From: DASZGI01 sp035938995
GTDB lineage: Bacteria > Actinomycetota > Actinomycetes > Streptomycetales > Catenulisporaceae
Length of the DNA stretch: 9,184 bases
Direction: 5' to 3'
NCBI RefSeq assembly: GCF_035938995.1
Contig: NZ_DASZGI010000107.1
Span: forward strand, 1-9,184
Shown: piece after piece, positions 1-6,613 of the stretch
Numbering within the stretch: the stretch's first letter is position 1
How the letters are laid out: each line of letters opens with the position of its first letter
Notes under the pieces: generated by a model
The model's input: only the letters and a program-made list of their open reading frames with translations
Told to the model about the DNA's origin: nothing
Database searches by the model: none
Translations under genes and position numbers: made by a program

Positions 1-485
1 ACCCACGGGTTGTTCGCGCTCAGGCCGTCCGCGAACTGTTGGGCTGGGAAGACCGAAGCGTAGGTGAAGTCGTCGGTCCGGCAGCCGACTCCCCACCACA
101 TGCCCGCGTCTGCTTGGTGATAGTTCGCCTCGCCCTGATACATCTGGTCCATCTGCTGGAGATAGGCCTGCGTCGCCGGGTCGGGGGCGCTCGCGTTCGC
201 GCCTTTGATCAGCGCGCTCAGGTCAGCGCCTGTGTACTGGGGCTCGAGCCAGCAGACCGGCGGCGTCCACTGGAAGGTCGGGCTGCCCGCAGCGGGCGTG
301 CTGGACGGGTACATCTTGATGATCGTGCAGATGACGAACGTCTGGGCAGAGTTCACCGCGTGGTTGACCGACGCGCCCCCATTGCAGGACACGCTCGCGG
401 ACGCGTTCGGCGCTGCAACGACGACCGCGCTAAGGGCTGTCAGCGTGGCGGCCAGCACTGCGATAGGCCTTCTGCTCAGCCGCAT
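1..485 (-). CDS. Secreted cysteine-containing protein, 3' end missing
   Basis: The first 161 codons of this minus-strand gene lie in the window; it is open at the left edge, so its true length is unknown. It begins MRLSRRP, followed by an Ala/Leu/Val-rich hydrophobic stretch and an ASA|SV signal peptidase I site near residue 30, so the product should be exported. The mature part has four cysteines (about residues 34, 53, 78 and 135), enough for two disulfides, and it is rich in Trp, Tyr and Gln (PPVCWLEPQY at 75-84, GMWW at 128-131). The ATG at 485 overlaps the end of the upstream lipoprotein gene by 10 nt, and GGGAGC lies about 7-12 nt upstream as a ribosome site, so translation is probably coupled. 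I do not recognise a catalytic domain. The PPxCW pattern resembles secreted proteins of unknown function that accompany actinobacterial Tad clusters, but that comparison is from memory and weak. Confidence 0.8.
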   Translation of the reverse strand, partial: MRLSRRPIAVLAATLTALSAVVVAAPNASASVSCNGGASVNHAVNSAQTFVICTIIKMYPSSTPAAGSPTFQWTPPVCWLEPQYTGADLSALIKGANASAPDPATQAYLQQMDQMYQGEANYHQADAGMWWGVGCRTDDFTYASVFPAQQFADGLSANNPW

Positions 486-1117
486 GACCTGCTCCCTGCC
501 TGCGTGGAGAGGTAGTCGATGACGAGTCTCCCCGTGTTGTCTTTCGCAAACGAGAAAGCCCACTGTCGCAGAGCGCTGCTTCCGCTCGGCGCGCTTCCCT
601 TCGGCGAGTCGCCCTGCACCGTCACCGGTAAGGCCTTTGAGTCGTCCTCGCAGAAAGCGACGCCATAGAAGCCGTTCGTCTGGGACGGCGTGACCTTGAA
701 GAAGGTGACGGTGCCGGACGGGCGGGTCTTGTTCGCGGTGAGCTGGGTGAGCAACTGGGTGATCTGGACGTCGGCGTATTTCGTCACCAGCGTATGTACC
801 AGCGGGTCGTCGGCATTGCCCCGTGCGAGCGCCTCTTCGTAGGCATAAACGACTGACTTCACGTCCGCCGTGATCGACAGCAGCGTGGCATCGGTCGTCG
901 CCGGCGGCTCGAAGTTGATGCTCAGATCGGCCGGTATCGAGGCGGACGCGTCGGGCGACGGAGACGGCGTCGAGGGTGTCGGCGACGGCGAGGTCGCAGC
1001 TCTGGCAGTCGGCAGTGATGCGGGCGGCTGCGACGCCGCGTTGCCGCACGCTGCCAGCACCGCGCACAGCGCCGCGCTCACGGCGATCGCGGAGAACAGG
1101 GTTTTGCGACGGCCCAT
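476..1117 (-). CDS. Secreted lipoprotein of unknown function
   Basis: This 213-residue protein has a clear lipoprotein signal: basic MGRRK, a hydrophobic stretch, and the lipobox LAAC with the modified Cys at residue 24. It should be anchored to the outer face of the membrane. Next comes a Pro/Ser/Thr/Ala-rich linker (about residues 28-64), typical of a tether through the wall, then a globular domain of about 145 residues. That domain has one Cys near its middle and one near the C-terminus (GSRSCG end), which could pair. I recognise no enzymatic motif. Its size, and a form in which a helix (VVYAYEEALARG) precedes strands ending with FSFAKDNTGRLVIDY, suggest a small binding or accessory fold, but this is inference. 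The start ATG has GGGGACGG 9-16 nt upstream. The gene is divergent from the pilus operon and is followed by a secreted-protein gene that it overlaps by 10 nt. Confidence 0.85.
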   Translation of the reverse strand: MGRRKTLFSAIAVSAALCAVLAACGNAASQPPASLPTARAATSPSPTPSTPSPSPDASASIPADLSINFEPPATTDATLLSITADVKSVVYAYEEALARGNADDPLVHTLVTKYADVQITQLLTQLTANKTRPSGTVTFFKVTPSQTNGFYGVAFCEDDSKALPVTVQGDSPKGSAPSGSSALRQWAFSFAKDNTGRLVIDYLSTQAGSRSCG

Positions 1118-1289
1118 GGAATTTCCGTCCCCAAGACCCCTGGTCTGGTGCCCGAGGGGTTCTGAAGTTGCAACACCGCACCGAGAGGGTAGGACGGCAC
1201 CGGATCGTAGTCGTCCGGTTGCGGACCGGGTAGTCGCAGAAGTCGGAATTAACCAAATCTTTGTCGGAATGGCTGGCCTGAACTGGCAT

Positions 1290-1304
1290 CACCTTGCCAA
1301 GGTG
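1290..1304. promoter_or_regulatory. Perfect inverted repeat, possible operator
   Basis: CACCTTG-C-CAAGGTG is a perfect 7-bp inverted repeat around one central base. It lies 17 bp upstream of the TTGACC hexamer in the divergent intergenic region. The form fits a site for a dimeric regulator. If the promoter at 1322-1349 is real, the site is centred about 60 bp before the start point, where class I activators usually bind. No regulator gene is visible in the window, so the partner is unknown. Confidence 0.4.
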
Positions 1305-1321
1305 GGGCGCGATTCAGGATC

Positions 1322-1349
1322 TTGACCACTTGGGTCTGTTCGATAGCGT
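1322..1349 (+). promoter_or_regulatory. Possible promoter for the pilus operon
   Basis: TTGACC (1322-1327) and TAGCGT (1344-1349) are separated by 16 bp and resemble the -35 and -10 elements used by the main sigma factor of actinomycetes (TTGACN and TAnnnT). Transcription would start near 1356, giving a leader of about 80 nt before the GTG at 1435. TACTAT at 1361-1366 is another possible -10, but it has no good -35 partner. High-GC promoters are weakly conserved, so this is tentative. Confidence 0.3.
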
Positions 1350-1434
1350 TACCGCGCGGGTACTATCAGCATCCGATCCGGGCCTGAAGCCGCCCTTTGC
1401 ACCACAACTTGACTGGCCGGGGGGCCTGAGCACC

Positions 1435-2229
1435 GTGAAAAACATCGACAACGGCATGCCGCCGAGTGGGGGCGGGTGGAAACCCGCGTCCGGACCCGTC
1501 ATCACCGGCCGTCTAGCGCCACCGCCGGTCACCGGCCCCGCCGGGCCTGCCTCCGGCCTGGGCGGTGGCCCCGGCCCCACGCCGGCTACCGTCCGTCCGC
1601 CGTCCGCCCCACGCGAGCGCAGGCCCGCGCTCATCGCCCTCGGCCTCCTGCTGGTCCTGTGCGGTGTGCTCGCATCGGTCTACCTGCAGCAGCGGGCCGG
1701 CGACCGGGTGGGCGTCGTCGAGATCACCAAGCGGGTGCCGCAGGGCCAACCGGTCGCCGACACCGCCATCACCGAGGTCATGGTCGCGGTCGACTCCAGC
1801 ATCAGCTACGTGACGTGGGCGCAACGCGGTCTGCTCTCCCAGTACACCGCCGAGACCGATCTTCTGCCCGGCACGATCCTGGTCGGCCAGATGCTCACCA
1901 CCTCCGTCCCGCTGCCCCAGGGCTCCGAAGTGGTCGGGGTCAGTCTCAAAGAGGGCCAGTACCCGTCCGGAATCCAGGACGGCGACACGGTGAGCGCGTA
2001 CTTCGTCTCCAACAAGAACGACCAGAACACCGGCCAGCAGTACCTGGCCAACGGCTTCACCACCGGACCCGTCGTCGCCGGCGTGAAGGTCTACTCGGTC
2101 GGCACGCCGAGCACCACATCCAGCAACCTGGACATCTCGCTCGTGCTGGCCCAGCAAGACGCCTCGGCCGTCGTGCAGGCGGCCTCCGGCGGCAACCTCG
2201 TGCTCGTATTCGACAAGCACACCGAGTAG
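1435..2229 (+). CDS. SAF-domain membrane protein (CpaB/RcpC-like)
   Basis: A 264-residue protein and the first gene of the plus-strand operon. The N-terminal 60 residues are Pro/Gly-rich low-complexity sequence, followed by one membrane helix (about residues 65-83, ALIALGLLLVLCG core). The outside part begins with a SAF-like fold: VEITKRVPQGQPV is followed by a LPGTILVGQML segment and a GVSLKEGQYPSGIQDGDTV turn. In CpaB/RcpC of Tad systems this domain sits at the periplasmic or wall side and is thought to help pilus biogenesis; the Gram-positive role is unclear. The reading frame stays open upstream to a TTG at 1294, but the region there looks non-coding. GTG at 1435 has a G-rich run at 1419-1424 and begins the Pro-rich part; ATG at 1456 is the alternative. 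It stops 13 nt before the next gene. The SAF call is moderately sure, the start less so. Confidence 0.75.
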   Translation: MKNIDNGMPPSGGGWKPASGPVITGRLAPPPVTGPAGPASGLGGGPGPTPATVRPPSAPRERRPALIALGLLLVLCGVLASVYLQQRAGDRVGVVEITKRVPQGQPVADTAITEVMVAVDSSISYVTWAQRGLLSQYTAETDLLPGTILVGQMLTTSVPLPQGSEVVGVSLKEGQYPSGIQDGDTVSAYFVSNKNDQNTGQQYLANGFTTGPVVAGVKVYSVGTPSTTSSNLDISLVLAQQDASAVVQAASGGNLVLVFDKHTE

Positions 2230-2242
2230 CCGGAAGCGGATC

Positions 2243-3154
2243 ATGGCGCTGATTATCGTCGCGGGGGACAAGGGATCGCCCGGGGTCACGACGAGCGCGG
2301 TGGCTCTCGCTGCCGCCTGGCCGCGCCGCGCGGTGGTCGCCGAATGCGATCCGCACGGCGGCGACCTGGTCTATCGCCTGGCCGCGGAGAACGGCGGGCC
2401 GCTCGACCCGAACACCGGGTTGCTGTCCATAGCCCTCGCCGCGCGGCACGGCTTCGACACCAACGCACTGCCCCAGCATCTGCAGCGGGTACACGGCGGC
2501 ATGGACGTGCTCCTCGGCCTGGGCACGGCCGAGCAAGCGGCCGCGCTCGCCCCGCTCTGGCAACGGCTCGGCCGATCCTTCGACCAGTTCGCCGACCTCC
2601 AGTACGGAGAGACGCGCTACGGCGGCGACGTGATCGCCGACTGCGGCAGGGTCGGACCCGACTCCCCGACGCTGGAGATGATGGCCTTCGCCGCGATGGT
2701 GCTGCTCATCGCCCGCGCCGACGCCGAACAGATCGCGCACGTCCGCGACCGCGTCAACGGCCTGTCGCAGAAGCTGCACGGCGCGCACGCCTCGACCGCG
2801 TCGGTGGCGCGGCCCCCGATCGGCGTGGTGTTGATCGCCCCGCCCCGCGACGCGAAGCAGGTCGCGGCCCAGGTCGGCGAGCTGCTGGCGGCGACAGCTG
2901 GCGGCGCCGAGGTGCTCGGCGTGCTAGCTGACGACCCGGACGGCGCCGCCGCGCTCAACGGCCGCGGCCGCGCCCGGATCGACCGCTCGCTGCTGATCCG
3001 CTCGGCCCGGGACGTGGCGACCTCGGTGACCCGCCGCTACGGCCTGACACGTCAGGGTCCTTATCCATACCAGCCGCAATCGCAGCCCCACGACCAACAC
3101 GAGGGCCGGACGCAGGGCTTCGGCCGTGACCAGGGCCAGACGGTGGGCGTCTGA
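2243..3154 (+). CDS. CpaE/TadZ-like ParA/MinD-family protein with altered P-loop
   Basis: A 303-residue cytoplasmic protein with the ParA/MinD layout: hydrophobic beta strand ALIIVAG, then a deviant Walker A-like loop DKGSPGVTT (residues 9-17), the A' aspartate in ECDPHGGD (D36), and a Walker B-like VIADCG (D133). CpaE/TadZ relatives localise the pilus machine, often to a pole. The signature lysine (K10) is present, but the P-loop lysine before TT is Val15, so ATP binding or hydrolysis may be weak or absent. The GSPGVTT form may be normal for actinobacterial members, as I recall it. The last 30 residues are a Gln/Pro/His-rich, probably disordered tail. The ATG has GGAAG 6 nt upstream. The gene ends TGATG, overlapping the motor ATPase start by one base, so the two are probably coupled. 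It has no N-terminal receiver domain, unlike classical CpaE. Confidence 0.85.
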   Translation: MALIIVAGDKGSPGVTTSAVALAAAWPRRAVVAECDPHGGDLVYRLAAENGGPLDPNTGLLSIALAARHGFDTNALPQHLQRVHGGMDVLLGLGTAEQAAALAPLWQRLGRSFDQFADLQYGETRYGGDVIADCGRVGPDSPTLEMMAFAAMVLLIARADAEQIAHVRDRVNGLSQKLHGAHASTASVARPPIGVVLIAPPRDAKQVAAQVGELLAATAGGAEVLGVLADDPDGAAALNGRGRARIDRSLLIRSARDVATSVTRRYGLTRQGPYPYQPQSQPHDQHEGRTQGFGRDQGQTVGV

Positions 3155-4452
3155 TGGATCACGGGCTGGTCAAGCGCCTGCGCCAGGAGGTCGGCGACCG
3201 GATCGCCGAACAGCGCCGCCTGGACCAGATCTCCGGCCTGCCGACGATGAGCGGCGAGGACGAGCGGCAGTACGCCCGCGCCGTGATCGCCCAGGTACTG
3301 CACGAGCACGCGCGCAGCGAGGTGACGGTCGGGCACGCGCCACCGAACGCGGAGGAGGAAGAGGCGCTGGCCGCCGGCGTGCACGCCGCGCTGTTCGGTG
3401 TCGGACGGCTCCAGCCGCTGCTCGACGACCAGGACATCGAGAACATCGACATCAACGGCTGCGACCATGTGTTCCTGGGGTACGCCGACGGCCGCGAGGT
3501 CATGGGCGAGCCGGTCGCCGAGTCCGACGACGAGCTCGTCGAGCTGGTCCAGATCCTCGGCGCCTACTCGGGCCTGTCCTCCCGTCCCTTCGACTCGGCC
3601 AATCCGCAGCTGGACCTGCGGCTGCCGGACGGCTCGCGACTCTCCGCGGTCATGGACGTCACGCGGCGGCCCGCGATCTCGATCCGCCGCGCCCGCCTGG
3701 GCAAGGTGTTCCTCTCGGACCTGGTCGGCAACGGCACGCTGCTCCCGGAACTCGGCTCGTTCCTGTCCGCCGCCGTGAGCGCGCGCAAGAACCTGATGAT
3801 CGCGGGTTCGACCAACGCCGGGAAGACCACGCTGTTGCGCGCCATGGCGAACGAGATCCCGTCCCACGAGCGCCTGATCACGGTCGAACGGGCACTCGAG
3901 CTCGGGCTGGATCAGTTCCCTGAGCTGCACCCCAACGTAGTCGCGTTCGAGGAGCGGCTGCCCAACTCGGAGGGCCTTGGCCACATATCTATGGCCGAAC
4001 TCGTGCGCCGTTCGCTGCGCATGAACCCGTCGCGGGTCATCGTCGGCGAGGTGCTCGGCGACGAGATCGTCACGATGCTCAACGCGATGTCGCAGGGCAA
4101 CGACGGCTCGCTGTCCACGATCCACGCGAACTCCTCGGTCGAGGTGTTCAACCGCATCTCCACCTATGCACTCCAGGCGGCCGAGCACCTGCCGATCGAG
4201 GCGTCGCACATGCTCATCGCCGGCGCCATCGACTTCGTGGTCTTCATTGAGAAGCGCAACGACTACGTGCACGGCGGCACCCTGCGGCGCTATGTGTCGT
4301 CGGTCCGCGAGGTCAACGGCGTCGACGGCCGCGTGCTTTCCTCCGAGGTGTTCACCCCCGGGCTGGACGGCCGCGCGGTGCCGCGCTCGCCGATCGCCTG
4401 CCTCGAGGAACTCGTCGCGCACGGCTACGTTCCCAGCGGACTGTGGGCGTGA
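3154..4452 (+). CDS. CpaF/TadA-type secretion and pilus motor ATPase
   Basis: A 432-residue ATPase of the VirB11/PulE (T2SSE) family, the likely motor that drives subunit assembly at the inner face of the membrane. The N-terminal half contains the usual ENIDINGCDHVFL strand region and LDLRLPDGSRLSAV near residues 152-165. The catalytic core shows a Walker A loop GSTNAGKTT (K224), an acidic segment ITVERALEL (about 240-248), Walker B RVIVGE (E299), and the His box STIHANS (H324). The Walker B region reads GEVLGDE where many CpaF proteins have GEVRGGE; I believe this is shared by actinobacterial relatives, so it need not mean loss of function. Length is typical for CpaF without the long N-terminal extension. 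It starts inside the stop codon of the CpaE-like gene, and the TadB-like gene follows after 10 nt. Motif evidence makes the call secure. Confidence 0.95.
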   Translation: MDHGLVKRLRQEVGDRIAEQRRLDQISGLPTMSGEDERQYARAVIAQVLHEHARSEVTVGHAPPNAEEEEALAAGVHAALFGVGRLQPLLDDQDIENIDINGCDHVFLGYADGREVMGEPVAESDDELVELVQILGAYSGLSSRPFDSANPQLDLRLPDGSRLSAVMDVTRRPAISIRRARLGKVFLSDLVGNGTLLPELGSFLSAAVSARKNLMIAGSTNAGKTTLLRAMANEIPSHERLITVERALELGLDQFPELHPNVVAFEERLPNSEGLGHISMAELVRRSLRMNPSRVIVGEVLGDEIVTMLNAMSQGNDGSLSTIHANSSVEVFNRISTYALQAAEHLPIEASHMLIAGAIDFVVFIEKRNDYVHGGTLRRYVSSVREVNGVDGRVLSSEVFTPGLDGRAVPRSPIACLEELVAHGYVPSGLWA

Positions 4453-4462
4453 GGGAACTGAG

Positions 4463-5419
4463 ATGAACCCTGCCGAGCTGTTCACCCAGGGCACCGCCGA
4501 GGCGATCGCCTTCGGTCTCGTCGCGGGCCTCGGGCTCACCCTGTTGATCGTCGGACTGGTCGGCTTCCCGCGCAGGCCGAAGGACCCCACCGGCGGCCCG
4601 GACAGCGCCGCGCTGATCCAACGCTATGGTCAGCGCACTGTGATCGCTCTCGCGGTCGGGCTCGTGGTCGGCCTGGCCAGCCAGTGGCCCGTGCTCGGGC
4701 TCGGCGCGATCGTGCTCACCTTCTTCTGGAGGGAACTCTTCGGCGGCGCGGGCGCGGAAAAGCTGGCGATGCGGCGGGTCGAGGCACTGGCGATGTGGAC
4801 GGAGTCGCTGCGCGACACCATCGCCGGCGCGGTCGGCCTCGAGCAGGCGATCCCGGCGACCACGCGGGCGGCGGACCCGGCGCTGCGCGAGCCGCTGAAC
4901 GCGATGCTCGACCGGCTACGCGGCCGGATGCCCCTGCCCGAGGCGCTCCAGCACTTCGCCGACGACATCAACGACTCCTCCGCGGACCTCGTCATCGCAG
5001 CCCTCATCCTCAACTCGAAGCTGCGTGGCCCGGGACTGCGCGACGTGCTGACGGCGCTGGGCCGCTCGGCGCGCGAAGAGGTCGACATGCGCCAGCGGAT
5101 CATCGCCCAGCGGGCCGGCACTCGTCGCTCGGTGCAGATCATCGTCGGGGTCGTGGTTGGATTCGTGCTCCTGATGGCGATTTTCAACCGCGGCTTCATG
5201 CGGCCGTACGGGACGCCGATGGGCGAGCTCGTGCTCACTGCGGTGCTCGGTCTGTTCGGGTTCGGATTCTGGTGGTTGCGTCGCCTCGCGATGACCGAAC
5301 CGCCAAGCCGCTTCCTGATCAAGTCCGCCGCACGTGAGCCGATGACGCCGCTCTACCGCCCACAGCAGGTGCAGGCGACAGCCGAGGGAATGGCGCCACC
5401 ACGGAGAGGCGGCCCCTGA
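4463..5419 (+). CDS. TadB-like platform membrane protein (T2SSF domain)
   Basis: A 318-residue integral membrane protein. Hydrophobic segments lie at about residues 14-35, 59-90 (probably two short helices or a hairpin), 224-244 and 256-274. Between them is a cytoplasmic helical domain of the T2SSF type (about 104-220) with the usual MWTESLRDTIAGAVGLEQAI start and DLVIAALIL middle. TadB and TadC together form the inner-membrane platform that couples the CpaF motor to pilin extraction. The start is ATG 4463, with AGGGA 7 nt upstream at 4451-4455; the open frame extends upstream inside the motor gene, but that part is out-of-frame translation of it. The C-terminal tail is short and Pro/Arg-rich. 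The stop TGA shares a base with the ATG of the TadC-like gene, so the two platform proteins are probably coupled and made in equal amounts. Confidence 0.9.
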   Translation: MNPAELFTQGTAEAIAFGLVAGLGLTLLIVGLVGFPRRPKDPTGGPDSAALIQRYGQRTVIALAVGLVVGLASQWPVLGLGAIVLTFFWRELFGGAGAEKLAMRRVEALAMWTESLRDTIAGAVGLEQAIPATTRAADPALREPLNAMLDRLRGRMPLPEALQHFADDINDSSADLVIAALILNSKLRGPGLRDVLTALGRSAREEVDMRQRIIAQRAGTRRSVQIIVGVVVGFVLLMAIFNRGFMRPYGTPMGELVLTAVLGLFGFGFWWLRRLAMTEPPSRFLIKSAAREPMTPLYRPQQVQATAEGMAPPRRGGP

Positions 5420-6318
5420 TGTGGACTGAGATCCTTATCGGCGCCGTCTTCGGGCTGGGTCTGTTCGTAGTCGTCTGGGCCCTGATACCGCATCGCCTCG
5501 GTGCCGCGGCGCAGGTGGCGCGGATCGACGCGCTGCGCTCGCTCGGACAGTTCGGCGCCCCGGCGCCCGCGGCCACTTCCACGAAGGAACGTCTGGGCGC
5601 GCGAATCGCCGAATTCTACGCCCGGCAGGGCTGGGAGATGCGGTCCGTGCGCGCGGACCTCGCCATCATGGAGCGCTCGTGGCAGCAGTTCCTGGCCACG
5701 AAAGTCGGGCTCGGCGCGACCGGATTCCTGTTCGGGCCGCTCGTGTTCGGCGCAGCCGCGTTGCTGGGACTTCACCTCACGCCGATCGTCCCGCTGTGGC
5801 TTGCGCTCACGTTCGGCGGACTCTTCTTCATCCTGCCGGACCTGGAGGTACGTCGCGAAGCCGCGGCGAAGCGCGACGACATGCGCCGGGTCGTGGCCGC
5901 CTACCTCGACCTCGTGTCGATGAACCTGGCCGGCGGCCGCGGTCTGCCGGAGGCATTGATGACGGCCGCCGAGGTCGGCGACGGCTGGGCGCTGCGCCGC
6001 ATCCGCGACTGTCTGACCGACGCCAGACTCACCGGTGTCTCCCAGTGGACGGCGCTAGGTCGGCTGGGGACCGACCTGGGTATCAAGGAACTGACCGACC
6101 TGGGGTCGGCGCTCACCCTGGTCGCCGACGACGGCGCGAAAGTGCGCTCCTCACTGTCCTCGCGCGCCGAGACGATGCGGCATCGCGAATTGGCCGAGAT
6201 GGAAGGAAAAGCGGGTGCGCGCTCCCAGTCGATGCTGGTGGCGCAGCTGCTCCTGTGCACGGGGTTCATGATCTTCATCCTGTACCCAGCCGTGACCCAG
6301 ATCTTCCAGTTGAAGTAA
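5419..6318 (+). CDS. TadC-like platform membrane protein (T2SSF domain)
   Basis: A 299-residue membrane protein, the second platform subunit. Hydrophobic segments lie at about residues 5-24, 96-116, 120-139 and 272-293. The cytoplasmic domain follows the third segment, with YLDLVSMNLAGGRGLPEAL (about 162-180) and a long helical stretch ending RHRELAEMEGKAGARSQ before the last membrane helix. This is the T2SSF pattern seen in TadC. It should pair with the TadB-like protein and the CpaF-like motor. The start codon overlaps the upstream stop by one base (TGATG), so no separate ribosome site is needed. It ends in TAA and is followed by a 36-nt gap, the largest since the operon began, which carries a strong ribosome site for the pilin gene. 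Confidence 0.9.
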   Translation: MWTEILIGAVFGLGLFVVVWALIPHRLGAAAQVARIDALRSLGQFGAPAPAATSTKERLGARIAEFYARQGWEMRSVRADLAIMERSWQQFLATKVGLGATGFLFGPLVFGAAALLGLHLTPIVPLWLALTFGGLFFILPDLEVRREAAAKRDDMRRVVAAYLDLVSMNLAGGRGLPEALMTAAEVGDGWALRRIRDCLTDARLTGVSQWTALGRLGTDLGIKELTDLGSALTLVADDGAKVRSSLSSRAETMRHRELAEMEGKAGARSQSMLVAQLLLCTGFMIFILYPAVTQIFQLK

Positions 6319-6340
6319 CCGGGCGCGGTCCATCCACAAG

Positions 6341-6346
6341 AGGAGG
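6341..6346 (+). promoter_or_regulatory. Strong ribosome binding site of the pilin gene
   Basis: AGGAGG, a perfect Shine-Dalgarno core, lies 8 nt before the ATG at 6355. It is the best site in the operon and fits a pilin subunit that must be made in much greater amount than the motor and platform proteins just upstream. Confidence 0.7.
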
Positions 6347-6354
6347 AAACTGCG

Positions 6355-6609
6355 ATGCGCACATTGTCAGGCGGTGAGGCGCTCGAGTACGCGTGGCTGA
6401 GCCTACGTGCGCGGATCGCCAAGGCGCGCTCGGGCGAGCTGGAGCGCGGGGCCTCGGCGGTCGAATGGGTGATCATCACGCTCATCGTCGCCGGGCTCGT
6501 CGTCTTCGTCGGCTTCCTGATCTCGCAGGCGGTGCGCGGCCGGGCCGGCCAAGCCGCGACCTGCATCAACGGGGCCAACGGCGCCAACACGCAACAGAAC
6601 TGCCCTTGA
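6355..6609 (+). CDS. Flp-like small pilin subunit
   Basis: An 84-residue protein with the form of a Tad/Flp pilin precursor: a leader, a prepilin peptidase-type site, then a single hydrophobic helix. The site is RG|ASAVEW, cutting after Gly32 with Glu37 at +5; the helix WVIITLIVAGLVVFVGFLI follows. The mature subunit would be only about 52 residues. Two features are unusual. Classical Flp pilins have Glu-Tyr after cleavage, here Glu-Trp, as in TadE-type sequences. The C-terminal tail has Cys70 and Cys83 around a GANGAN repeat, which could form a disulfide loop. The leader of 32 residues is long and contains many charges. The gene sits between the TadC-like and first TadE-like genes and has the strongest ribosome site of the operon. 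Function as the major subunit is inferred from size, position and ribosome site. Confidence 0.8.
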   Translation: MRTLSGGEALEYAWLSLRARIAKARSGELERGASAVEWVIITLIVAGLVVFVGFLISQAVRGRAGQAATCINGANGANTQQNCP

Positions 6610-6613
6610 TCAG

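Larger units (their letters stand above)
1118..1434. other. Divergent intergenic control region
   Basis: These 317 nt separate the minus-strand lipoprotein gene from the plus-strand operon and hold no convincing gene. The middle (about 1246-1272) is clearly richer in A/T than its surroundings, as expected of a promoter region. The region contains a perfect inverted repeat at 1290-1304 and rightward promoter-like hexamers at 1322-1349. Two small inverted repeats lie in the leader of the minus-strand lipoprotein mRNA: AGACC-CCT-GGTCT at 1134-1146, and ACCCCT...AGGGGT at 1136-1160. GTCCG-gttg-CGGAC lies at 1213-1226. I could not pick a good leftward promoter by eye. Confidence 0.7.

Noticed and set aside
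39..515. A 158-codon open frame on the plus strand at the left edge
   Set aside because: Its product is Arg/Val/His-rich low-complexity sequence. The opposite strand encodes a protein with a clean signal peptide, ribosome site and coupling to the lipoprotein gene.
1294..1434. An N-terminal extension of the SAF protein from a TTG at 1294
   Set aside because: The TTG lies inside the perfect inverted repeat, lacks a ribosome site, and the added stretch overlaps the likely promoter. Start at GTG 1435 is more sensible.
4166..4462. The 99-codon upstream extension of the TadB-like frame
   Set aside because: It is an out-of-frame reading of the motor ATPase gene with Ser/Arg-rich composition. The ATG at 4463 has a ribosome site and starts a normal TadB-like protein.
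3061..4590. A 509-codon open frame on the minus strand
   Set aside because: It lies opposite the CpaE-like end and the motor ATPase gene, is very rich in Arg, His and Asp, and shows no domain. It is the usual high-GC shadow frame; the plus-strand protein has all the family motifs.
6370..6390. An exact G/xxxxEY Flp motif (GGEALEY) near the start of the pilin-like protein
   Set aside because: It matches the consensus at Gly6, but no hydrophobic helix follows; the next residues are Arg/Lys/Ala-rich. The site at Gly32, which is followed by a membrane helix, is the likely one.
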